A DNA stretch of 40,182 bases, from positions 1 through 40,182 of the forward strand of contig JAGQGU010000059.1 in NCBI GenBank assembly GCA_020432165.1. The letters are read 5' to 3'. Shown here in pieces: positions 32,915-40,182 of the stretch. Source of the stretch: Thermomicrobiales bacterium (GTDB lineage Bacteria; Chloroflexota; Chloroflexia; Thermomicrobiales; UBA6265). The translations under genes were made by a program, and so were the position numbers. Each line of letters starts with the position of its first letter. The first letter of the stretch is position 1. The notes under the pieces are model-generated. The model did no database searches. It was not told the origin of the DNA and saw only the letters and a list, made by a program, of their open reading frames with translations.

Positions 32915-34656
32915 GCATCATTCTCGTTGGTGAGATCGAGCAAGCCGCGATCAGTCAGGCGTGCCTCGGGAATCACAGACAGGCTTAGGAAGGCGAGCGT
33001 GCCGAAAGGATCGTGCAGGGTGGAGCCGAGCCTCTGCACCTCCTTGCGCATAGCATCGTACGCGGAAGCAACGTTCGGCAATGGTTCGTCTGTCATCAAT
33101 CCGGCAATTGGCAGCGAAATATGAGCAAGAACCTCGCCATCGGCCACGACGGCCAATCCGCCCTGGGACTCCGCCACAATCGCTATTGCTGCCAGAATGT
33201 CCTCATCGCTCACACCCACAGCAATGATGTTGTGAGCGTCGTGCGCGATTGTGCTGGCGATAGCTCCACGTTTCAAGCCAAAGCCGCGGGTGAAACCGAC
33301 ACCGACTCGCCCGGTGGCATGATGGCGTTCAACCGAGACGGTCTTAAGGAGATCATTGGCGGAATCGCTAACTGCACGATCACCATCGACGGCGGGAGTG
33401 ATATGGATCAGTTTCGTCACGATTTGACCGGGGATAATTTCGATACCCCTGGTAACGTTCGCCGCGTCGATCTGCAGCTGCGATCGTCGGACCGGCGCAA
33501 GGTGGATCGTTTGCAGGAGCTCCAGTGGTACCGGTGATTCCGGTAACTCGGTGGTGAGTTGCCCATTCTCCGCCACGACGCGCCCATGGAAGAGCGTCTG
33601 CTTTACTCGAACTTCTTCGAGGCTGTCCAGAATCACCAGATTGGCTTCATAGCCGGGTGCGATGGCACCGATCTTCTCCAGCTGCCAGTACTGTGCTGCA
33701 TTCCAGGTTGCCATGCGAATCGCCCGGATCGGGTCGAGTCCGCCTGCAATGGCGAGGCGGAGGATATCGTCCACATGACCGACCTCGGCCAAATCGTGGC
33801 AGTCGCGATCATCCGAGGCGAAGCAGATGCGGGGATAGGTATGATCGGAGACCAGTGGCAGGAGTTCGTGGAGATTCTTCTCACTTGAACCCTCCCGAAT
33901 CATGATCATCAGGCCATTGCGCAGCTTGTCTCGCGCTTCATCCAACGTCACGGATTCGTGATCGGAATCGATGCCCGCTGCGATATAGGCAGTCAGCGGA
34001 CTTCCGGCCATCATCGGGCTGTGGCCATCGATACGATGATGGCGTGCGGCGGCGAAGATATCGGCGATATTCTGGTCCCCGGCAAGTACTGCCGGGACAT
34101 TCATCATCTCCCCGAGCCCCACCGTTTCGGGCCAGGTCAGCATTTCTTCGATATCGGTGATCGGCCATTCTGCCCCCGGACTCTCATGCTGACTCGCAGG
34201 CACGCAGCTTGGCACCGTGAACCGAACGTGCAGAGGCAGACCTTCTGCTGCGGACCGCATTGCGCGGATACCGTCGAGTCCGGCGACGTTGGCCATCTCG
34301 TGCGGATCGGTAACGATCAATCCGGTGCCGTGCGGCACTACTGCCTCGGCGAAGCGTGGCATCCACAGGAGACTTGCCTCGGTGTGGATATGCGCATCAA
34401 TGAACGATGGTGCGATGATCTCCCCATTCAGGACGATCTCTGTGCGAGCAAGGGGGAATTTGCCGATACCGACAATACGGCCGGTATCAATCGCGACGTC
34501 TGCTTCGATAAGCTCCTCGGTGAAGACATTTAGTACGCGGCCACCGCGGATCACCAGTTCCGCTTCATATAATCCTTGTGCGACAGCAATGCGGCGACGC
34601 CATTGCCATTTCCACATATTGGTAAGCGCCTGATCGGGCGTGAGATCCTCTGCCAT
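32911..34656 (-). CDS. ade: Adenine deaminase
   Basis: 581 aa. The amidohydrolase metal site DAHIHTEASLL places His89 and His91, followed by DPHEMANVAG, characteristic of Ade. Later features include GHSPMM, the HESV segment and SDDRDCHDL, and a C-terminal domain beginning near HGRVVAENGQ. The enzyme hydrolyses adenine to hypoxanthine and ammonia using two metal ions. The N-terminus has about 30 extra residues (from MAEDLTPDQ) before the usual beta-sandwich start, seen also in some relatives. It is coupled to nadB and preceded by a small unknown gene. Confidence 0.94.
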   Translation of the reverse strand: MAEDLTPDQALTNMWKWQWRRRIAVAQGLYEAELVIRGGRVLNVFTEELIEADVAIDTGRIVGIGKFPLARTEIVLNGEIIAPSFIDAHIHTEASLLWMPRFAEAVVPHGTGLIVTDPHEMANVAGLDGIRAMRSAAEGLPLHVRFTVPSCVPASQHESPGAEWPITDIEEMLTWPETVGLGEMMNVPAVLAGDQNIADIFAAARHHRIDGHSPMMAGSPLTAYIAAGIDSDHESVTLDEARDKLRNGLMIMIREGSSEKNLHELLPLVSDHTYPRICFASDDRDCHDLAEVGHVDDILRLAIAGGLDPIRAIRMATWNAAQYWQLEKIGAIAPGYEANLVILDSLEEVRVKQTLFHGRVVAENGQLTTELPESPVPLELLQTIHLAPVRRSQLQIDAANVTRGIEIIPGQIVTKLIHITPAVDGDRAVSDSANDLLKTVSVERHHATGRVGVGFTRGFGLKRGAIASTIAHDAHNIIAVGVSDEDILAAIAIVAESQGGLAVVADGEVLAHISLPIAGLMTDEPLPNVASAYDAMRKEVQRLGSTLHDPFGTLAFLSLSVIPEARLTDRGLLDLTNENDA

Positions 34657-34671
34657 GGGTACCTTTCGGAA

Positions 34672-35217
34672 TTAGTCCAGTTGCTGTTCGACGAGTGTCA
34701 GAATCTGCTCAAGTTGCGGATGTTGTTGACGCACAAACTCGCCAACATCTCCGCCGCGCGCAAAGGGAAGTTCGTAATGTTCGGTTACCGCCACACCCTG
34801 ATCGACATCGTCCCAGCGCGCAGTTTGATGCGGCTCCAGAAAACCACGGGCGATGCGCGGGATCGCGATACGGGCCAGACGGCTGCGTGATGATTGTTTG
34901 TACGGATTCTCTTCGTCCGCATACAACCCGGGCGAGCTCATTTGGAGCACGACCTCGAAGCCATCTTCACCGACCCGTACATCAATGCGGCCAAGTTCGT
35001 CATCGGCAGCAATCGTCCAGCGATTGGTTTCGTCCAACATTCCATACGCGTAATAGCCAGCAGTTTTCAGCGAGTCGAGAACTGGTTGGAGTGTGAGCCG
35101 ATCCTGGGCGATCTGGTCATCTGGTAATTGATCGGAAAGGGGAGAAGTGTCATCTGGATACACGATAGCAAGCGCTCCATGTGGTACGCGATTCCTCGCC
35201 AAACCATTGGGCTGCAT
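34672..35217 (-). CDS. Protein of unknown function
   Basis: 181 aa if started at ATG 35217. The frame can extend to 35334, but the extra 39 residues look non-coding (cysteine-rich, low order) and would cover the livK promoter. The protein is soluble, acidic, with GYYAYGMLDETNRWTIAADD and a central RIDVRVGEDGFEVVLQMSSPG, which could be a small beta-sheet domain. It ends in a run of glutamine-rich helix. I do not recognise a family. It lies 15 nt upstream of ade and is probably cotranscribed with it. Confidence 0.65.
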   Translation of the reverse strand: MQPNGLARNRVPHGALAIVYPDDTSPLSDQLPDDQIAQDRLTLQPVLDSLKTAGYYAYGMLDETNRWTIAADDELGRIDVRVGEDGFEVVLQMSSPGLYADEENPYKQSSRSRLARIAIPRIARGFLEPHQTARWDDVDQGVAVTEHYELPFARGGDVGEFVRQQHPQLEQILTLVEQQLD

Positions 35218-35295
35218 TGTACCGGGTGATAGAGCAGTACGTCGCGATATTGGGCAGAGTGAACAGCATTTGATGGATGGTATTGCGCTCCCTGG

Positions 35296-35325
35296 TTGAC
35301 AATTGGCGTGGAATCCGATTAAGGT
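35296..35325 (+). promoter_or_regulatory. Candidate promoter of the liv operon
   Basis: A perfect TTGACA (35296-35301) is followed after 18 nt by TAAGGT (35320-35325), a weak -10. Transcription would begin near 35333 and give a leader of about 185 nt before livK. The region 35218-35517 is otherwise gene-free and holds this promoter and several inverted repeats. Confidence 0.45.
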
Positions 35326-35430
35326 TCCGCACAATCAGACAAATCGAGAAGGACGTGCGCGAGCGAAGTTGCCGCGCAGTGACAGGGTCCGATGGAGTAT
35401 CCGCTCAGTGGTCTGAATGATTTTTGCGAA

Positions 35431-35510
35431 TCCAGGTGAGTCACCTGGAAATGGCACGTAGTTGCCATACGCACATTCATGTATGCGGGCGTCGCCCGAT
35501 ATCGGAGGTA
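35431..35510 (+). promoter_or_regulatory. Structured leader with palindromes upstream of livK
   Basis: Within 80 nt lie a 19-bp palindrome TCCAGGTGAGTCACCTGGA (35431-35449), a 6-bp stem ATGGCA/TGCCAT (35451-35468), a short CATAC/GTATG stem, and a compact CGGGCG/CGCCCG palindrome (35486-35498) just before the GGAGG ribosome site (35504-35508). The first could be a repressor site; together they could form RNA structure that controls initiation. No known riboswitch class is recognised. Confidence 0.5.
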
Positions 35511-35517
35511 AACGGAA

Positions 35518-36888
35518 ATGGTTGATTCTCGTTTCGATGGCCTTCTGTCCGATTTTCGGGCGGGCAAGGTAGATCGCCGCACCTTCATCGTGCGTGCGGT
35601 CGCGCTCGGTGTATCCGTAGGCGCCATTGGTAGCTATATGAATGCTGCCGCGCAGGATGCGTCGCCGGAAGCCGGTGCTCTTGGTCCCGGTTCTATCGGC
35701 ACCAGCGTCGAGCACATCTCGACCACGGATAAGGGAACCATCAAGGTCTACAGCTCCTTCCCGCTCAGTGCCTCCTACGAGCAGATCGGTGGCGATAGCC
35801 GTGAGGCCATCAAGTACGCCATTGAGCTCTGGGGCGGTGCTGCCGGTGGTTACGCCATTGAGTATGTAGCGCTCGATGATGGTGTCGCTGCAAACCAGGG
35901 CAACTGGGATGGAGCTCTCGAAGCCGAAAACGCCGCTCAGGCGATTGGCGATGCCGACTGCATGGCATACATGGCCACCTACAACTCTGGTGCCGCCATG
36001 GTTTCCATTCCTTTGACCAACGAAGCCGGTCTCGTTATGGTGAGTGGTGCTAACACCGCCATTCAGCTTACCCGACCTGATCCTCAGAACCCGGATGCCG
36101 AAGGCTACCCGGATGTGCTGTATCCGTCTGGCACCCGCAACTACTGCCGTGTGATTGCCGCCGATGATCTTCAGGGTGCCGCTGGTGCCAACTACGCCAT
36201 CAATGAGCTCGGCCGAACCCGAGCATTTGTGCTGCACGACAACCAGACCTACGGTAAGGGCCTGGCCGATGTCTTCAAGCGCACGTTTGAGGAGCTTGGT
36301 GGTGAGGTTCTCGGATTCGAGGGCTATGATGCCAACGCACCTGACTATCAGGCGCTGATGAGCCGCATCGCTGCCCTTGGTCCGGACATTGTGTACGCCG
36401 GAGCTATCGTCAGCCTCAACACCTCCAAGGTGCTGATCGATATGCGTGATGTGATGCCAGATCCCGAAGAAGTCGTCTTCATGGGTCCGGATGGTCTCAT
36501 CAATCAGGCATTCGTTGACGGTGCCGGTGAAGCGGCCGAAGGCGCGCTGCTCACCTTTGGTGGTCTTCCGCCGGAATCCCTTGAGGCACTCGGTGGCGCG
36601 GGTGCCGAGTGGGTGGGCCAGATGCGTGAGCGACTTGGTCGCGACCCAGATGCCTATGCGTCCTACTGGTTCCAGGTGGCCGTTGTGGTGCTGAATGGTA
36701 TTGATGCTGCCGCTGACAAGGACCGCGCCAAGGTTCTCGAAGCTGTAATGGGTACCACCGACTTCCAGGGCCTCGCTGGCTCGTGGAGCTTCACCGAAAC
36801 CGGTGATGCGGATGCCCCACAGCTTACGGTGAACAAGGTGGTCGATGGCGTGATCAAGTTCGATGCCGCTATTGCCCCACCAGCCTAG
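35518..36888 (+). CDS. livK: Branched-chain amino acid ABC transporter substrate-binding protein (LivK-like, TAT signal)
   Basis: 456 aa, ATG with GGAGG 9 nt upstream. The N-terminus has a 19-residue leader before twin arginines (20-21, VDRRTFIVRA) and a hydrophobic stretch to about residue 46, an export signal of twin-arginine type. The mature part is a type I periplasmic-binding fold: KVYSSFPLSASYEQIGGDSREAIKYA, then AFVLHDNQTYGKGLADVF and YASYWFQVAVVVLNGID. It captures branched-chain or related amino acids, amides or urea for the LivHM channel. The gene symbol reflects position and family; the ligand is not proven. Confidence 0.9.
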   Translation: MVDSRFDGLLSDFRAGKVDRRTFIVRAVALGVSVGAIGSYMNAAAQDASPEAGALGPGSIGTSVEHISTTDKGTIKVYSSFPLSASYEQIGGDSREAIKYAIELWGGAAGGYAIEYVALDDGVAANQGNWDGALEAENAAQAIGDADCMAYMATYNSGAAMVSIPLTNEAGLVMVSGANTAIQLTRPDPQNPDAEGYPDVLYPSGTRNYCRVIAADDLQGAAGANYAINELGRTRAFVLHDNQTYGKGLADVFKRTFEELGGEVLGFEGYDANAPDYQALMSRIAALGPDIVYAGAIVSLNTSKVLIDMRDVMPDPEEVVFMGPDGLINQAFVDGAGEAAEGALLTFGGLPPESLEALGGAGAEWVGQMRERLGRDPDAYASYWFQVAVVVLNGIDAAADKDRAKVLEAVMGTTDFQGLAGSWSFTETGDADAPQLTVNKVVDGVIKFDAAIAPPA

Positions 36889-36915
36889 GTAACCATAGAA
36901 CGAGAGTTGCTTAGC

Positions 36916-36947
36916 CAGTCCGGATCGGGGCAACCCGATCCGGACTG
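36916..36947 (+). terminator. Long hairpin with GCAA tetraloop between livK and livH
   Basis: Fourteen-base perfect arms CAGTCCGGATCGGG/CCCGATCCGGACTG enclose GCAA, a stable GNRA loop, 27 nt after the livK stop. No U-tract follows. Such structures between binding-protein and permease genes commonly protect the upstream message and lower downstream expression. Confidence 0.65.
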
Positions 36948-37005
36948 ATCTAGCCGCGAGTCTGTCGTCTATGACGGTAGTGGATATGGGGTAAGGGCGA
37001 GGACT

Positions 37006-37989
37006 ATGAACTGGACGTTATTCTTCCAGATGGTGATTATCGGCATCGCCACTGGATCGCTTATTGCGTTGATCGCGTTAGGCTACACCCTCGTTTACGG
37101 TATTGTGGAACTCATCAACTTTGCTCACGGCGAAGTCTTCATGTTAGGGGCCTTCTTTGCCGGCTCCTTTATTGGAGTGACGGGTGTCACGAGTGAGAAC
37201 TCTACGCTTCAGATCGTCGGGACGTTGTTGTTAGCACTTGTAGCCAGCATGGTGTTCTGTGCGGTATTGAACGCGTTGATCGATCGCGTGGCCTACAGAC
37301 GCCTCCGTAACGCACCCCGTCTGGCGCCTTTGATTGCTGCTATTGGTTTCAGTTTCATTCTGCAAAACGTCGCCATCTATTGGAAAGGGCCGAATCCGCT
37401 CATTGCTCCGAAGATTCTGCCGAAAGAGTTTACCCAATACAACATTCTCAAACGCTGGGATATCTTTGGCGGTTACTTTGATGACAAGTTCATTCGCTTC
37501 ATGGCAAAAGATGTCATGGTGATTGCTATCACGATTCCCCTCTTGATCGGTATGAGCTGGTTTGTGTATCACACCCGCATTGGCACCGCCATGCGCGCAA
37601 CTGCCCAGGATCGCGAAGCCGCAGCGCTGATGGGTATTGATATCAACCGCACCATTCAGGTTGCATTTCTTGTTGGTGGCGCACTTGCCGGTGCGGCTGG
37701 TATGGTCGCGTTGATCTACAACAGTTCGGCGCGATTCAATATGGGATTCCAGTACGGATTGTTTGCCTTCACCGCGGCCGTACTTGGCGGCATCGGGAAC
37801 CTCTTCGGCGCTGTGGTGGGTGGCCTGCTCATCGGTCTGATCTGGGCAATGAGCGATGGCTGGATGCCAACCGTCGTTCCGGGTTGGGGGGCGCAGTGGA
37901 CAAACACTGTCATCTTCTCCATCCTCGTTCTCGTCCTCATCTTCCGTCCTGCCGGTCTCTTTGGTAAAGCTACGACTGAGAAGGTCTGA
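37006..37989 (+). CDS. livH: Branched-chain amino acid ABC transporter permease LivH
   Basis: 327 aa with about eight membrane helices, starting FFQMVIIGIATGSLIALIALGYTLVYG, a conserved LivH opening that continues into ELINFAHGEVFMLGAF. The cytoplasmic motif GTAMRATAQDREAAALMGI is the family's EAA-like ATPase-contact loop. It forms the channel with LivM. The start has AGGA close upstream. It is separated from livK by a 117-nt gap that contains the hairpin and precedes livM by 20 nt. Confidence 0.95.
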   Translation: MNWTLFFQMVIIGIATGSLIALIALGYTLVYGIVELINFAHGEVFMLGAFFAGSFIGVTGVTSENSTLQIVGTLLLALVASMVFCAVLNALIDRVAYRRLRNAPRLAPLIAAIGFSFILQNVAIYWKGPNPLIAPKILPKEFTQYNILKRWDIFGGYFDDKFIRFMAKDVMVIAITIPLLIGMSWFVYHTRIGTAMRATAQDREAAALMGIDINRTIQVAFLVGGALAGAAGMVALIYNSSARFNMGFQYGLFAFTAAVLGGIGNLFGAVVGGLLIGLIWAMSDGWMPTVVPGWGAQWTNTVIFSILVLVLIFRPAGLFGKATTEKV

Positions 37990-38009
37990 ACCAGAAAGGA
38001 TCATCCTCA

Positions 38010-39233
38010 ATGGCCGTTTCCTCCGTTCAGGCCAGAACCGAAGCATTCTTTGCAGAACGCAAGTCAGAAAGCAACGACCGGCTGCGTAAGGTGCTGATTG
38101 GTCTCATTGTCGTGAGTCTCTATCCGATTCTTGACCAGTGGTTGGGTATTGGACTGCTGGGATCGTTGATTCCCATTCTCATGTACGCGCTACTGGCTAT
38201 GGGACTCAACATCGTGGTCGGGTACGCTGGCTTGCTCGATATCGGGTATGTCGCGTTCTTTATCATCGGTGCCTACGCTCAGGCTTTTCTGACCTCCCCC
38301 AACTCATTCTTCATTCGGAATGGAGTGGTGCCAGGGTTCGTGCAGAATTTCTGGGTAGCAATGCTCTTCTCATGGGTTCTGGCTGCCATCTTCGGTGTGC
38401 TGATCGGTGCGCCAACGTTGCGACTACGCGGCGACTATTTGGCGATTGTGACCCTTGGCTTCGGCGAAATCGTGCCAGATTTCTTCACCAATGCCGCGGG
38501 CATCACTGGTGGCCCTCGGGGTATTGGGCAGATTGCGAAACCGCCCGCCATTCCATTGCCGGGAGACAGGAGTATCTCCTTCTCGTCCACAGATCATGTT
38601 TCTTGGTTCTATCTTCTTCTGGCGGTGGGTCTGCTCACACTGTTCGTCATTACACGTCTCTACGATTCCCGTATGGGTCGCGCCTGGCAGGCAATCCGTG
38701 AAGACGAGATCGCTGCCGCCAGCATGGGCATCCCTCCTGTTTCGACCAAGCTTTGGGCGTTTGCACTCGGCGCGTCGTTCGCCGGATTCGCTGGTTCCGT
38801 GTACTCGGGCTATGTCCAATCGGTATACCCGGATCAGTTCCAGTTCTCGATCTCCATTCTCGTACTCTCCATGGTCATCCTGGGTGGTATCGGGAACATC
38901 TATGGTGTTCTGGCTGGCGCGCTCATCATCGGCTCGTTCGATCGCATCTTGTCAATCAAGCTGACACCACCGATCAATTCGCTCGGTCGCACGATTTCCG
39001 ATTGGCCAACACCGTTTGGGAACATCGGAGAGTTCCTCTCCACCCATGAGCTCAGCTCGGATCGGTTCTTCATTTTCGGTCTCGCGTTGGTGTTGGTCAT
39101 GATCCTCAAACCGGGTGGTCTCTTCCCGAGCAAGCAGCGTGCTGCCGAAATGCAGGGCGATGACGACAACTTTGAGTTCGACGATTACGAGACGAATCAG
39201 ACGCTGCGCGCGGCGCGACGAAAGGAGGCCTGA
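38010..39233 (+). CDS. livM: Branched-chain amino acid ABC transporter permease LivM
   Basis: 407 aa, ATG after AGAAAGGATC. A 35-residue charged N-terminus is followed by about ten hydrophobic segments. Family motifs are GLNIVVGYAGLLDIGYVAFF, LRLRGDYLAIVTLGFGEIV and the ATPase-contact loop GRAWQAIREDEIAAASMGI. The cytoplasmic tail of about 45 residues is acidic then basic. It is the second channel subunit of the importer. The livG start follows its stop by 1 nt, with a shared AAAGGAGG ribosome site inside the livM end. Confidence 0.95.
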   Translation: MAVSSVQARTEAFFAERKSESNDRLRKVLIGLIVVSLYPILDQWLGIGLLGSLIPILMYALLAMGLNIVVGYAGLLDIGYVAFFIIGAYAQAFLTSPNSFFIRNGVVPGFVQNFWVAMLFSWVLAAIFGVLIGAPTLRLRGDYLAIVTLGFGEIVPDFFTNAAGITGGPRGIGQIAKPPAIPLPGDRSISFSSTDHVSWFYLLLAVGLLTLFVITRLYDSRMGRAWQAIREDEIAAASMGIPPVSTKLWAFALGASFAGFAGSVYSGYVQSVYPDQFQFSISILVLSMVILGGIGNIYGVLAGALIIGSFDRILSIKLTPPINSLGRTISDWPTPFGNIGEFLSTHELSSDRFFIFGLALVLVMILKPGGLFPSKQRAAEMQGDDDNFEFDDYETNQTLRAARRKEA

Positions 39234-39234
39234 G

Positions 39235-40137
39235 ATGGCAAACGCAACGCTGACCAGCGCCCCGGTTTCCGCACCGCAGTCAAGCGATATTGTGTTGGAG
39301 ACTCGCGGGTTGACCCAGATATTCGGTGGGTTGGTGGCTGTTGATTCCGTCGACCTCCAGATCAGACGAGGATCAATCACCAGTGTCATCGGCCCCAACG
39401 GTGCCGGAAAAACGACCTACTTCAACATGATCGCGGGTATCTATCGGCCGACCCGCGGTGAGATTCTGTTCAACGGGGAACCGATCGCCAAAGGATCGAA
39501 GAGCCTGGGGCCGCATCAGGTGACGAAAGCGGGGATCGCGCGGACCTTCCAGAACATCCGCCTCTTCAGCAACGTCAGTGCCATCGACAATGTCTTGATG
39601 GGGATGCACTGCCGTATGCACTCAATGCCGTGGCACGCGATTGTGCGATCCAAGAGTCAGCGAGAAGAAGAGTTCCGTAGTATGGAGCGCGCATATGAGT
39701 TGCTCGACTATGTTGGTCTGAGCGGAACGGCCCGCGTCGCCGCGAAGAATCTTAGTTACGGTGACCAACGTCGTTTGGAGATCGCCAGGGCGTTGGCCAG
39801 TGATCCCAAGTTGCTGTTGCTGGATGAACCTGCCGCGGGCATGAATCCGCGTGAAACAGCTACTCTCACCGAGTTTATTAGCACCATGCGGACGGATCTG
39901 GATGTCACGATCTTGTTGATCGAGCACGATATGAAGGTCGTTATGGGTATCTCCGATCACATCGCCGTGCTTGACCATGGTGTCAAGATCGCCGATGGGA
40001 GCCCGGAAGAGATTCGCGAGAATCCGCAGGTGATTGAGGCCTATCTGGGTGCAGGATCGGCAGAGGTTATTGCCAGGCTTTCCGGTGAATCGACGGCTGT
40101 TGCGCAGGAGGTATCGACAGATGTCAGCAACGGCTGA
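39235..40137 (+). CDS. livG: Branched-chain amino acid ABC transporter ATPase LivG
   Basis: 300 aa from ATG at 39235, chosen because AAAGGAGG lies 6 nt upstream; the longer frame would start deep inside livM. Walker A GPNGAGKT (53-60), signature LSYGDQRRLEIARAL, Walker B LLLLDEPAAGMNP and the LivG-specific AGIARTFQNIRLF are present. An 18-residue low-complexity N-terminus precedes the domain. With LivF it powers the LivHM channel. Confidence 0.95.
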   Translation: MANATLTSAPVSAPQSSDIVLETRGLTQIFGGLVAVDSVDLQIRRGSITSVIGPNGAGKTTYFNMIAGIYRPTRGEILFNGEPIAKGSKSLGPHQVTKAGIARTFQNIRLFSNVSAIDNVLMGMHCRMHSMPWHAIVRSKSQREEEFRSMERAYELLDYVGLSGTARVAAKNLSYGDQRRLEIARALASDPKLLLLDEPAAGMNPRETATLTEFISTMRTDLDVTILLIEHDMKVVMGISDHIAVLDHGVKIADGSPEEIRENPQVIEAYLGAGSAEVIARLSGESTAVAQEVSTDVSNG

Positions 40138-40182
40138 ACGTGAGAGCATGCTCAAGCTCAACGATGTGCATTCCTATTACGG
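40121..40182 (+). CDS. livF: Branched-chain amino acid ABC transporter ATPase LivF, 5' fragment
   Basis: ATG at 40121 overlaps the end of livG by 17 nt and has GGAGG 9 nt upstream. The 20 complete codons visible give MSATAERESMLKLNDVHSYY, and the next codon begins GG, matching the LivF N-terminus (a strand then the Y-loop tyrosine). The gene continues past the right edge. The overlap and gene order livK-livH-livM-livG-livF make the identity likely. Confidence 0.8.
   Translation, partial: MSATAERESMLKLNDVHSYY

Noticed and set aside
35335-36933. 532-codon open frame on the minus strand opposite livK
   Set aside because: It is fully antisense to a clear binding-protein gene with a good ribosome site; its translation is rich in His/Gly/Thr with no domain. 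GC-biased third positions explain the open frame.
1-40182. tRNA or rRNA genes, CRISPR arrays, transposases, prophage genes
   Set aside because: By reading both strands I saw no tRNA cloverleaf, no regularly spaced direct repeats and no integrase or transposase motif. tRNAscan-SE and a CRISPR finder would be the decisive checks.

Overview
The window is a gene-dense bacterial chromosome segment of moderately high GC, with about 36 protein genes, no RNA genes, no CRISPR array and no insertion sequence that I can see. The gene families suggest Chloroflexota, perhaps the Thermomicrobia side: a LuxR regulator with an NB-ARC-like ATPase, twin-arginine solute-binding proteins with motifs such as VDRRTFIVRA, a Ski2/HelY-type helicase, C5-pathway haem genes and a RskA-like anti-sigma factor. 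This assignment is an inference from gene content; no rRNA is present to confirm it.

Layout. 1-8413, minus strand: a partial secreted protein, a LuxR-type regulator, then a cluster transcribed as HelY-like helicase, WYL regulator, VOC protein and a small alpha-toroid (prenyltransferase/squalene-cyclase-like) protein. 8536-11912, plus: an overlapping operon of GT4 glycosyltransferase, thiL, tsaE and an MBL-fold hydrolase. 11992-15396, minus: a CUT1-type sugar ABC transporter with two permeases first and the binding protein last, behind its own promoter. 15564-20699, plus: tsaB; a GntR/YtrA repressor with its operator, ABC ATPase and membrane protein; then a MoxR ATPase with a VWA protein. 20765-23249, minus: a GSAM-like aminotransferase and a zinc alcohol dehydrogenase, divergent from hemA and hemL (23448-26096, plus), which make 5-aminolevulinate from glutamyl-tRNA.

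26137-35217, minus: a long codirectional run of small unknown protein, adenine deaminase, L-aspartate oxidase, ECF sigma, anti-sigma, then an envelope-type set of GT2 glycosyltransferase, flippase-like membrane protein, methyltransferase and EEP-family hydrolase. 35518 to the right edge, plus: a branched-chain amino acid (HAAT) transporter livK-livH-livM-livG with the first codons of livF at the edge. A structured leader precedes livK.

Regulatory layer. Good sigma-A-type promoters are visible at 3111-3139, 13467-13494, 16305-16333, 23294-23322 and probably 35296-35325. Each of the three convergent gene pairs (around 11950, 20720 and 26126) has a hairpin in its gap. Two ABC operons carry long perfect stems without U-tracts at the junction between binding-protein and permease genes. 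A 9+6+9 inverted repeat overlaps the ytrA-like promoter, and a 19-bp palindrome lies in the livK leader. I found no clear example of a wholly new system. The least explained parts are the MoxR-VWA pair, the helicase-WYL-VOC-toroid cluster, the sigma/anti-sigma-linked envelope operon and the livK leader.
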